Source: Lamellibrachia luymesi (taxonomy: Eukaryota > Annelida > Polychaeta > Sabellida > Siboglinidae). Taken from it: 64,000 nucleotides of DNA. The notes beneath the pieces were generated by a model. It was given only the letters and a program-made list of their open reading frames with translations, was not told the DNA's origin and did not search any database. This document shows, in pieces, positions 51,100-62,395 of this stretch. The translations under genes and the position numbers were made by a program. Every line of letters starts with the position of its first letter. Positions within the stretch are counted from its first letter, which is position 1. Location: the NCBI GenBank assembly GCA_009193005.1, contig SDWI01000103.1, positions 705,458 through 769,457 on the forward strand, in the 5' to 3' direction.

Positions 51100-53480
51100 C
51101 TGTCTTGAGCAGACAATGGTTTATGCCGTCGTGGTTGTCAGTTCTGTTGTGCACATTGCCTGGTGTGACTTAATAGCCCCACTCTGGCGTGGCAGTCTCT
51201 GCCGCACTTGCTGCAGGTGAAGGTCGTTGGCTGAGATGGTGCAGGTTTTGTAGACCTTTGCTTTCGCACAATCGCTTGCAGGTGTCTTTGTAGCGGAGAT
51301 ATGGACGGTCGCCAAACAGGAGATCTTTTAGTATACAACCATCAGCCATCCGATGAACATGGCTGACCCATCACAGGTGTCTCTGGCTTAACAGTGTGTA
51401 AATGCTGGAGGAGTGAGAATGCTCCAGGGCTTCTGTGTTCGTGACCCTGTCCTGCCAGGAGATGCTGAAAGAAGAAGGTGAAAACTGTTCAGTTTTCTGT
51501 CAGGTTGTTATTGCTGTTCCGTTTCTTCTCTTGTCTTGCACAGGTTGTCCAGGCCTCACTACTGTAGAGCAGTGTGCTGACAACACATGCCTGGTACACA
51601 TAGGTTGTCCAGGCCTCACCACTGTAGAGCAGTGTGCTGAGAACACATGCCTGGTACACGTGTAGTTTCGTGTTTACTGTCAGATTGTTATTGCTCCACA
51701 CTCTCCTGTCCAGTTTGGACATGATGGCTTCAGCTTTTGCTATACGTATGTTAATTTCAGCATCTAGTGATAAATTACTGGTGATTGTGGAGCCTAGGTA
51801 TGTGAAGCTATCAACAACCTCCAATGATGGCGGATAACAACGTCCTGCCCCATGACATTTGTCTTTTTGATGCTGATGGTCAGTCCACATTCTTTGCAGG
51901 CGTGGGAGAGTTTATCCATTAGTTGCTGGAGATCTTCCTTGGTGTGAGATGCCATCATCAGCGAAAAGCATTTCTCTAATGAGGACTCGGCGCACCTTTT
52001 TCTTGGCTCTCAAGCGGGCGACATTAAACAGCTTTCTATCTGTCCTGGTGTATAAGTAGACACCCTCTGTAAATGGACCAAAGGCATTTGACAGCATCAG
52101 GGAGAAGAATATGCCAAAATGTGTTGGTGTCAGGACACATCCATGTGGATCTCAAAGGGTTCGGATGTAGCCCTGTCATAGTTGACTGTGCCCTTCATGT
52201 TGTCATGAAAAGAGGAGATCACACTGAGCAGCTTTGGAGGGCAGTCAATTTTCTCCAGCAGCTTGAATAGTCCACTTCTGGTAACACGGTCAACTGCCTT
52301 AGTAAGATTAATGAAGGCGATATACAGTGGTCTCCTTTGTTCACGACATTTCTCTTGCAGTTGTTGGACAGAGACTACCATGTCTATTGTGGATCTCCCA
52401 GTTCTGAAGCCACATTGAGATTCAGGATAGATGCATTCAGCTAAGATCTGCAGTCTGCCCAGGGCAATGCTGGCAAAAACCTTTCCCACGACACTCAACA
52501 ACGAGATACAGTGGTTGTTGTTGCAATCGCCTTTGTTTTTGTACAAGGTCACTATCTTCACATTGCGCATGTCCCGAGGAACCGCTCCCTCTTTCCAGCA
52601 GAGGCAGAGACGTTCATGCAGGTGCAGCAGTAGGGCACGTTTCCCGTACTTGATCACTCCAGGTGGTATGGCATCATTTCCATGGGTTTTTCCACTAGCA
52701 AGTGAGTCGATAGCTTTGCAGAGCTCTTCCACTGTGGATTCATTATCTAGTTCATCCATAACGGGCAAGCTCGTAATGGTGTCTAGTGCCTCCTTGGTGA
52801 CAGTATGTTCTCTAGTGTACAGTTCAAGGTTGTGTTCCACCCATCTCTCCATTTGTTTACTGCAGTCGGTGATGATCTCCTCTGTCTTTGTTTTCAGTGG
52901 AGCAGTCTTCTTTATGGATGGACCTGTTGCCTTCTTTATTCTATCATAAATGCCCCTAATGTTCCCTGTGTCGGAGGACAGTGGGATGCTCTGGCAGAGT
53001 TGTAAATAGAACTGATCTTTGTACTCCTGGGTAGAGCAGAGTGTTGGAGCGTAGACACTCATGAGGTTGACTGGTCCTGCTTGAGTTGAGAGCCGAATAG
53101 TTGTGGTTGCGTTCTGCATCATTTGTTGGGGGTTCAATCATTATAAGTAGCATGTTCTTCACGGCAAAGCCTATGCCATGTTCATGCTTTTATTCGGAAC
53201 TCTTCCCCTGTCAGAAGAACATGTATCATTGTTCTTTCAGCGAGCAACTGTCTGCAGGCTATGTCAATGTGGCTATGTCAATGTTCAGCCTGTCTAGTTC
53301 CATGTTGATTACGGCAGTCTTACAAACATTGTCAATCGATTGCAGTCCAGTGCGCATGGTTCTGACATTCCAGCTTGCTATTCATACAGCTGGCCTCTTC
53401 TTTATTCTCTTTGATTTGCCTGGTGTGATGTTGTCAATCCACTTGTCGAGCGGATTCTCTAAGCTCCAAACAGCTTTCGG
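51100..53480 (-). mobile_element. Degraded LINE (endonuclease/reverse transcriptase type with C-terminal zinc finger)
   Basis: Reading along the minus strand: an endonuclease start (SWNVRTMRTGLQSIDNVCKT, about 53390-53330) soon ended by a stop; a long frame 53137-52130 with HGNDAIPPGVIKYG, SQCGFRTGRSTIDMVVSVQQ and a palm motif YIAFINLTKAVDRV; LFADDG near 51975; VDSFTYLGSTITSN; and a terminal zinc finger CSKCGRDCHARVGLLSHTRQ C. The element is broken by frameshifts. The catalytic Asp expected in the palm motif (FVDLTKAFD in relatives) is Asn. A 60-bp piece (YQACVLSTLLYSGEAWTT) is duplicated. It is a dead copy. This type is often annotated as craniofacial-development-protein-2-like in animal genomes. 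Confidence 0.85.
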
Positions 53481-54394
53481 GACTCCACTCCAAATTTTCT
53501 GTTAGGGTTTACTCCCTTATCTATTTGCCCATAGATGGGAGTTGGAATAGTGAGTGTCGGGACGTGTCTACACGCCGATGGGCCCTGCGCACTGCACCTT
53601 GAGGTCTCCAACCTTCTCCTCAATCTCCAGCACTTTAGCCCGAGGCCGCAAGGTGCCCAGTACCCATGGTGTACCATGAGAAGGTTGTGCTAGAGTCTTG
53701 TCTATAGAGACGTTATGTACCAGCAGGGGAGACTTATGCAATCGGCTCCTTTTTCGCTCCTATCTGGTAGCTGCAACTGTAAGTGAGCTTATAAAGCAAG
53801 AACTACATACTACACACTACATTACATCAATAGGCGCATCAGTCAGACCTGCGTTTTCACACCACATTATGCCAAAAACTATAATATTATATACAGTTGA
53901 ATAATTTAAATAAATTAAATTAAAATTATCAGAATATCTTGTTTCTATATTTCAGATTTTCATGTGTTTCCCCTTATTAGGGGAAATTCTCTGCAGTTTT
54001 TGTTTTTAATTAAATTAAATACAGAGCAGTGACAGTGATAAGCGATTATTGTATTGTGAATACAATGGAGCCACCTGCATATGGTCGTTTATCTATACAG
54101 CATTTTTCGTCAGATCATTTTGAATGTGAAGCATAGTCTTTTATTCACACCTGCTCACTGTACAAAACAGACAAAGCAGTGTACTTCAACAGTATCTAGT
54201 TAAACTTGGCATCCCTTTGATGACAAGTACAGGAATAACAAACCTTTAAAGTAAAGGCTAATCCATTGATTACTAGCTAGAACTGAGTAGATATTGCATG
54301 TCACATCAGTCACCAAAATCACCATGGCAGTTGGGCCGAATTCTCCGAGGGCTGAAATCCCCACCACCCGTCAGCGCTACTCCTGCTATTGCAA

Positions 54395-54730
54395 TGTTTA
54401 CTTTCTGACCTAACCATGAAAACGACCACTTAGAGCCGCCAAACTTCTCTTCATATATTTACCATACATATACACATGTTACATGATCAAACATTACTCT
54501 TACTTCCATGTAACGATAAAAAAATACAAAAACAAAAGCTAGGTATATCTTCTACGCCTAGCTCCGCGAACTTGGCATAGGTGATGAGTTTTTGTCTATT
54601 TTGATCCTTATTTGGAAGTAAGAGTAATGTTTGACCACGTCACATGTGTATGTGTGTGGTAGATATATGAGAAGTTTGGCAGCTCTATGTGGTCGTTTTC
54701 ATGGTTTGAAATAGTCAGAAAGTAAATAAA
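54395..54730 (+). repeat. Fold-back element with arms of about 100-120 bp
   Basis: The left arm (tttactttctgacctaacca ... tactcttacttcca, about 54398-54511) is the reverse complement of the right arm (tggaagtaagagtaatgttt ... catggtttgaaatagtcagaaag, about 54613-54724), imperfect but clear. A spacer of about 100 bp has no ORF. No target duplication could be fixed. Confidence 0.75.
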
Positions 54731-55863
54731 TTCGAAGTCAAAGGCTATTGGCATTGCTAAACTACTCTGAAAGAGCTGAATACAAAGATGATTCTGCAGT
54801 ATCACTAGACACAGAGCAGTTTGAAATCGTTACATTATACTTTTTATTCTGGAAAATTGACACCACCATCACTCGCTATAGTAACGCGAGTGAAACTATA
54901 CTGAGACATTACATAGAAATCACTGACTGAATGTAAACCCATATCATCACTGACGTCACAAAACCACGTGATCGCTCATCTCATTAACTTCGAATTTTTA
55001 CGTGCGCTTTGTGAGTTAGACGCATTAAACATCTAATTTTACTTATAAATAAATTTACCTAACGTTTTTATTTTAGCATGTAGTACATACAATATTAAAC
55101 TTTGTGTACACACTGAAAAAGCATTTTAGCTTGTGTCCTGTTGTTATTCCCTTTAAAGGTTCCTCCTCAATTTGATTTTTTTGCTCGTCTCATTTAAAAT
55201 TTTGAAAAAATTCAAACCTACCTAATGTCCACAACAACATGCTAGTTCGGTTGTGCAAATTTTGTAAGTAATTTTTATGAAACCATCAGACAAACTATTA
55301 TGTTATTTAATGTTTGATCCAACATTTATTGAAGTGAAAATGGAAACGCTAAGAACTAATTTTTGCCCTTGGTGAAACTTCCTAACTTCATCATGTGATC
55401 GGCAAGAGGATGGAAGTCACGCCCATGATCAGCATTTTGGATATCCACTATTTTGAACCTTACCAGATCTAATGACTAAAATCAATTCTTGTGATGATTT
55501 GGAAAAATATGCACTTTTTTTATTAAACTGACTGAAGATATTACTTAAACTATTCACACACTATATATTACGACATCAACGAATCGGATTCGCGATGAGC
55601 TAGATCAGTTGAGGATGGAGTTTTAATCATTTTCCTAATATTATTTTGCCAGTAAAGATAACAGTGATGATTGATTCCAATACCTGTTCAAATGTTCCCC
55701 CAGGCTTGTGGTTAATCACGCTAAACATTTTGTCTGACAATTCAAAACCAAGAAATGTTTTATTTCTACAAAACAAAATAAATAACTGCTTCCTGGCACT
55801 TGTTATAGTTGAAGTTAGTTCCAGTTTTTTGACCAATACAAAAGACTACACAGTTATCCTGCA

Positions 55864-56005
55864 TTGCCAGGCATGTTTGTTTAACCAACAACTTATCATG
55901 GCAGCCAGCCATTGCCAGGTATGTTTGTTTGACCAACAACTTATCAGGGCAGCCAGCCATTGCCAGGCATGTTTGTTTGACCAACAACTTATCAGGGCAG
56001 CCAGC
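55864..56005 (+). repeat. 48-bp tandem repeat, 3 copies
   Basis: Unit 'ttgccaggcatgtttgtttg' plus 'accaacaacttatcagggca' and 'gccagcca'. The period is a multiple of three, so it is open in all frames by chance. Confidence 0.85.
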
Positions 56006-56435
56006 TGTGTAGCAGTTACTATACAAATTGTATTCAATACAATAACACATCAACTGTATACTGTTGTGTACTCATTTCTACAGTTGAGTGAACTGGGGCA
56101 AGAAAGAAACAGGGCAACTATTAGTATCCTAATTTTTTTCAAAAGCAGGAACATAGTTGTAGCTAAGGGCAGTGGTCCACCAAGGTACTTCAACCAGGCA
56201 GTACTTGATAGCTAACATAGACTGACATATCACCATGAATACATTGAAAACATTCAATTGTACAGCTAACCAGGAAGATTCGTATCACACCCGCAGAGCT
56301 TGAATCAGTGACACTAAAACTGGACCAATAGCAGCCAGTCAGTGGGGCTCAAGACCTGGGTGACTGGAGAATGTGTGACCTAGTGACAGAGCTTTTAGTT
56401 TCCTAGCAGAAACAGTAGGAGAAGGGAGTAACGTT

Positions 56436-59400
56436 ATGGCCTCTTCAATCACCTACATCACTCTACTGATTCTGCTAACTTTTGTTTGTCAGCAAACTGA
56501 TGGAATATCAATCACACGTAAGTTCTGCATAACATATTAATTATAAGGAGTGTATAATGAAAAAACAGCTCACATATGTAACTGTGTCTGGCTCATTCTA
56601 GTATACATAATAGCCCACAATGTTCTGGTTTAAACTAAATTTAACCCTCACATGTATGCAATAACAGAATGGCAGTAAAATGGGCAATGTGTTTACAATA
56701 ATTCTCAAATTTACTACGTATCATTACTATATATCATTCATTTCATATGTTCATATGTTTTTTTATCATCTCTTTAGTTCCCTTGGTTGGTGTCAATATT
56801 CAAGCAAAAGCTGCATGTATCATAGCACACTAGACTCAAGACACTAGTACACAATTCTACCACTAAGTCTCTGACAACATTAAATATTGTACCCAGTGAC
56901 CTTGTGTTCTGCATATTGCTTATTATAAATTCAAAATGACTTCACTTTGATGCCAAAGTTAACTGCCCAATGTGTGTGCACAGTTTGGTTTCCTCTTGTT
57001 GCAGACAAAAGCTTTGCCTGCTTTTATGACAATGGAGGCTACATCACCATCCTTTGTAATCCTGACCTGAAGCTCTACATACAGAACGCAACACTGGGAA
57101 GAAGTGCTGCAGATTGTCAGAGCAATAAGACGTGCTGTCCTTCAAGAACTGTGTGCACAATAGAGGCAGGGACAACACACTTACAAACTCTAAAAGATAC
57201 ATGTGATGGAAAGGGCACATGTCGTGTATCTATGGGGCGGCAATGGTGTAACAATGTATACACTGACTATGAAACTGTCTCCTACATCTGTAGTAACACT
57301 AGCACAGGTAAATTGATAATCACATTCTTGATCTTTTGTCTTAATCAGGCTTCCAGTGTTTTAATCATACCAGATTATTATAACTGTATGTTAATATTTT
57401 TGTGCAAATATATTCAAAAGTTTAATGAAAGTGTCAAAATAGTAATGATCTAGCACCTACATCTGTACTGGTGCTAACAAAGGTAAACAAACAGTTTGAT
57501 ATGAGTCAGATTTACACAGGTCTAAATCCACACAAGACAAATGAATGGTGTATTCACGTCTGTTTAAATTCTATCTGCAATGTATATGTGGATATTTAGT
57601 GACTCCATCAAAAAGGTATTTAAAATAGTAATAATTAAAACTGAACGGATTGACTTCTGGTTTCTTAATTTGACATAGCGACCAAATGTTTCTTGAGACA
57701 TAATCACCACGTCATATGAACATTTCAGAATGTCGTCCACCCCTGCTATATTATACAACTCTCTCCTGACTATGCTGTAGCATAAACGTAACAGATATGG
57801 AGTGAAAGAAATAGTTCAAGTTCCAAAATGGCAGCAAGAGGATTTGAAACTGGGTTCTCTCATTTGAGAATCCAATGTTTGGTGTTATGCATCAATGCAT
57901 TTTCTCCCAAAACATGGTTTATTTTCTTGCATAGTGTTTGTTGTCACAGAAACAACAGAAATCAATACACATGTCAATGTTGCTTCGACAATCTTTCATA
58001 ATATGGCAGTAAATCACATTGAAACCCATGTACAATAAGAATGAAACATAATCTTTGGTTGCAGCTATTACAGCAGCTACAATCACAACCGCAACAACCA
58101 CAACAACAGCAGCTACAACCACAGCAGCTGTAGCAGATTTTACAACAACAACAATGTGGAGCCCTAGAGTTACCAGCGGGACAAGACAGAGCACTGCGAT
58201 GTTGTCAAGGGTTCCAGCCACAAGTGACAGCACCAGTCCAGATACACCTTCAACTACACGCATTGATGGCGAAGTAAGGATGGGAGACAGCAGTGGCAGT
58301 CAGGGGAATGTTGGTAGGTCTTCCACAACATATCAATCTCTTGTTATGTCTTACGTTGTTTCAGTTGTAGCTCATACATCATATAGAAAATAAAGTACTG
58401 AAATTACAATACAGTTACTACACAGGTTTACTAATTAATGGCTACTTAAATGCAGGAACTTTTTCATGTAGCAGTAATTATGAACAGTAATCAATGTTTC
58501 TTAATTTTGGGGCATGAAAAACTAGCAATGGCTAATTCTACATGTATGAACTATTTGATCTTGCACATGTTGTGTTTGTGACATGCTAAATTGACATATG
58601 TCACATGCACAATAATGTCACTCCCACAAATGCAACACATTTGACACATGACTACATGTCGCATACACAAGTCACACATAATTGCCACTTTAGTAGCAAA
58701 TTTAAACATAAACTTCATCTACTTGACTTCCATAAACGTGCAATACTTCACAGAGTTCTTAAATAAATAAATTCAAACTGTCCTCAAAACTTTACAAACC
58801 AGTTAATCCAAAACTCTACATTAACACAATTAGATGTAACTGTATAATTTGGCTGTTTCTTCCAGAGCACCTCTTACTGATCCTGTCGGCGTGTTTGAAC
58901 GGCCTGCTGATTGTGGCTCTATTGGTCAGTATACTGATACACACAAACAGGTAGAATGTTGTTTAATGTTAACTCTACTGGGAAAATTATTTCACTGTTC
59001 ATGTCATTTACTCTAGGCTATCCTAATCTGACGTTTGGCAGCCCAAAAATCTCTTCAAACAGAATACAAACTACACTAATAATTATAGCAAGTCTACAAC
59101 ATCAAATATAACGTAAACATTAGAAGACCAACATAATATTTTGTCTACAACTGGTTAATAAAATTGAACAAATGCATTACATCCTGACAAGAAGTTTACT
59201 TTCATCTGTTATAAAAAAGAGATATAATATGTCTTACATTGATGAGAGCTACAAACTCCAAATGGCACATGAATAATAAGCCACTGGCTTATCGATACAG
59301 CAACATTTTTTTATTTTTGCGTACAAAATTGTGTGAACTGCATACCCCCCCCAACATGTCTACTTTCAGGTTGCCTTGTGTGAAACTCCAAGCCACCAGT

Positions 59401-59658
59401 GAGAAAGAACTCTATGCAAGTAACATATCTGATACCAGGGTGGAGACACCGTCAACGTACGACACCCTCACACCATCTCAGCCTCAGCAACAGCCTGAAC
59501 CAACATACGAGCCTGTTGACAAAGATTATTACAACATCACATCTGATCCTGTCAAATACGAGAACACTCAGATGAACCCAACAGCAGGTGGCAGCACTAG
59601 CTTAAACAACGGAGACACAATGGATGGTACTTCAGCCAACCGACAGCAGCAGACTTGA
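56436..59658 (+). CDS. Gene D: SUEL-lectin, mucin-like stalk, membrane helix and phosphotyrosine tail (335 aa, 5 exons)
   Basis: Exons: 56436-56517, 57005-57307, 58065-58313, 58866-58950, 59370-59658. Phases agree (1,1,1,2) and the total is 336 codons with stop. Signal peptide MASSITYITLLILLTFVC. The lectin domain (about 28-128) has ITILCNP, LYIQNATLGR, KTCCPS, CDGKGTC and DYETVSYIC. The Thr/Ala/Ser-rich stalk (129-211) looks O-glycosylated. The helix is HLLLILSACLNGLLIVALLV followed by SILIHTNR. Tail tyrosines: STYDTL (Y270, fits the ITIM consensus), PTYEPV (Y286), DYYNIT (Y293/Y294) and VKYENT (Y303). YxN motifs are typical GRB2 SH2 ligands. The stop is TGA 59656-59658 where paralogue B has TCA. 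The frame beyond it still encodes TDYSESYGHMPV, so the last 12 residues and a YxxM motif have been lost recently. Confidence 0.83.
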
Positions 59659-60589
59659 ACAGACTACTCCGAGTCATACGGCCACATGCCTGTCTGACGG
59701 TGTACGACTGTGTACGACTGTGTTCGACTGTGTATGACTGTATACGACTGTAGGCTGATGAAGAAACTTGAAACTCATCTTATTCATAGTTAGTTTGTAG
59801 AAGACATTTTTTAATTTATGTAGATGTTTCATAAAGAAACTATGAAATGTTATATGCTGTTGACATGGGTCTTTATATACATTTGTGAATTATGACACTT
59901 TAAATGTCTAGTTACTGGCTGGCAGCGTGTGCACGTGTCAGTGGTGGACGTGTCAGTGGTGGAAGGATCCTTGTGTACGAAGACTGAATCAGGTTTGTTT
60001 GGGTGACAAATGATGGAGAACATCTTCCATGTTGATTTTCTTGAAAACAAAAAATCTATTAATAATAATTTAACACCAGTGGGAAAATCGGAACTAGTAG
60101 CCCACACTGGCCCCAATGAGTGTTGTGGGTATTACAGTGGCTCCCACAGTGGACAACAAACAGATGGCTAGTGATTTACACCTGCCATGGAAGGGGGGAG
60201 GCATTCACCTTATTGAAAACTTCTTACACACACTATCATGTTCGTACAAATAAATTATTTGACTTACAAAAGAAACTTCCATTTCTTTTTTTGACTAGTA
60301 TATTTTATCTAATTCCTGGGCAATTTATAAAAGAATCAGGAAAACAGTAATGACTTCTTCATCTAGACAAATAATACATAAACCAACTTGGCTCAACTAC
60401 ACACTTTAACTAAAGTAAGTAAAGTAATGTATGTGGAGGCCAGGTTAGCTGTGGTCCTTTCAACTTGTCTTGGTAGGTTGAATGACCCCTGGGGGGGCAC
60501 TGTGTAGTGGGGTACCTCAGAGTTCCCTGTTACTTCCCCAGGTGTTCCTAAGGTTAACTGTTCACACAAATCCCACAAAGACCTGTTTA

Positions 60590-61045
60590 TTTAACAAGAT
60601 TGAACAAGATTGCCATCCAAGGCAAATGCCCAGATGGCAAATGGACAAGGAAACCATTTTTCATCTACATGTAACGCGCCCTCCTGCGATATTTGTAAAC
60701 TTTGTTTTTAAACATATGCTAGCATTTACACACTCTGTAGATCATTTGTTCCACTCATTTATTTATTGTCCTCTTTGAGAACGAGTACTTCGTGATATCC
60801 AGCTACACTGATCCTTTACTAATGTTACCTCATGATCTCTAGTTCTACTATCTTTCTTGAGTGAAAAAAAATATATTTCTGTCAATATTTCCATACCCAT
60901 TCAATATCTTAAAAACTTCAATTTATCTCCTCTTAATCTCCTTGTCTCTAGGGTTGTTAAACCACATTCTTTTAGGCGTTCTTCATAACAAAGGTATGTA
61001 TCTCTGTTCTGGAATTATTTTAGTTGCTCTCTTGAACACTCTGAA
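60590..61045 (-). mobile_element. 5'-truncated copy of the CR1-type LINE
   Basis: Matches the last about 450 bp of the LINE at 42199-42660: 'aacaagattgaacaagattg', 'catttgttccactcatttat', 'ctttactaatgttacctcat' and 'caatatcttaaaaacttcaa', with several indels. It has the same orientation but a different insertion point from the full-length element, because the flanks (gacctgtttatt / ggaaagcatccagcc) are contiguous in the B'-B spacer near 41930-41960. Confidence 0.85.
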
Positions 61046-61629
61046 CATTGACGTCATTGGGAAAGCATCCAGCCATGCTGCATTTACATATCAAGTCCAC
61101 TGTTATGTACTGGTCTGTACCCGGTAGTCACTTATAGTTGAGTGAATCTGGGTAGCACAAATAGAAGTTGTCAGACAGAGTGACCAGATGTTGCATTATC
61201 AGCTCTTCTGCTACCCTGGGGAGAGGTGCACTGGAAGAATGTTTATATGATATTATTTTTGTCTATATAAGTAGTCCAGTTCTGGTACAAAACTCAGATT
61301 AACCAATATTACTTGTGAATAAATACAACCTTCATCTGCAATACACCTTGCTAGCATTATACAAATGACTAACTTACTTGCAATATGATGCTCAGAAATA
61401 CTAGTGAAAAAAATGCTGTTATAATATCACTTTATTATCCAAAATGCATAATACATTCCTCACTTTAATTAAACACATTAATTCTACTGAGACACATGAG
61501 GAATGTAAGATGTAACAAGCAGTGGCCTCGTTTTCTATAACACTTCTGTACATCAACCAGACAGTGGTGCACTCACTGCAGATTACTAGCCGAGTCTTTG
61601 GGCGCTGCACTGGAGAAAAGGCAGCCACT

Positions 61630-61765
61630 GCAGAGCTTATGGTTCCTCGCACAGTCAAGTGTTGGTAGGGCAGTGTCAATGGCAACGATGGATACAACTT
61701 ATGACTCCTCGCACAGTCAAGTGTTGGTAGGGCAGTGTCAATGGCAACGATGGATACAACTTCAT
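61630..61765 (+). repeat. 62-bp tandem duplication
   Basis: 'cctcgcacagtcaagtgttg' through 'ggcaacgatggatacaactt' occurs twice in succession (about 61645-61701 and 61707-61762), nearly identical. No coding role seen. Confidence 0.85.
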
Positions 61766-61814
61766 GTCCCCAAAACCATGTACCACTGCCCGTTTCATGA
61801 AGTATTTGTACCAT

Positions 61815-61952
61815 ACGAAGGAACTTATCTGGACGTTTGACATAGATCACATAACTTGGAAAAATTGTCGTAAAAATGCAGCATTGTGAACATTTGTACG
61901 TAACTAGGAACTACCATTGTTCCATCAAACGACCACATAAGTTCCTTCGTAA
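61815..61952 (+). repeat. Short inverted repeat ('tacgaaggaacttat')
   Basis: The left arm at about 61815-61839 and the right arm at about 61927-61952 pair over about 25 bases with two mismatches, around an 85-bp spacer. The inner arm end 'aaacgaccacataag' also resembles the 'aaaacgaccac' arms of the fold-back element at 54.4 kb. Confidence 0.65.
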
Positions 61953-62395
61953 GATCCCTACCTCCAAGTGGAATTTTTATTTTTAAAACATTTAAAAACC
62001 ATCAACAAAGGCCCCGGCGATACCCGGGAACACACAAAACAAACAAACAAACAAACACAGCCACAAACTGTTTTATAATATAGATGACCTGGTATTTCTA
62101 ATGTTTTGAAAACATACTGGAAGTATGACAGCTTGAATCAGCCATGCATGACGGCGAACATGAAAGACTGACCTACAAGAGACATTCAGTGTGGAATCTA
62201 GATCTGGTACATCAGTGAATGTATGACAAGACTCCGCAGAGACACGACTCTTGTTTTGGTTTAGTTTCTAACAAAACACTGCAGACTGCTAACACTGACA
62301 GCATTTGGTGGAGATTTCTCCCAGAACTCTGTACAAAAGGATACACATACAGGTGCATATCAGATACAGTGACAACATCTCAAGAGAACCTCGTC

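Larger units (their letters stand above)
53481..56435. other. Intergenic region upstream of gene D
   Basis: No host gene recognised. It holds the fold-back element (54395-54730), a 48-bp tandem repeat (55864-56005) and, at 56.06-56.43 kb, sequence shared with the 5' flank of gene B' ('aaaagcaggaacatagttgt', 'gtggggctcaagacctgggt'), likely the common promoter/5' UTR region of these paralogues. Confidence 0.6.
59698..62395 (+). other. Intergenic region between genes D and E
   Basis: Contains a 'tgtacgactg' array (59698-59755), a truncated LINE (60590-61045), a tandem duplication (61630-61765) and an inverted repeat (61815-61952). No host gene recognised. Several segments match the B'-B spacer (for example 'ccagccatgctgcat' at 61072 and 41959). 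Confidence 0.6.

Noticed and set aside
52431..52949. 172-codon plus-strand frame
   Set aside because: Antisense shadow of the degraded LINE reverse transcriptase.
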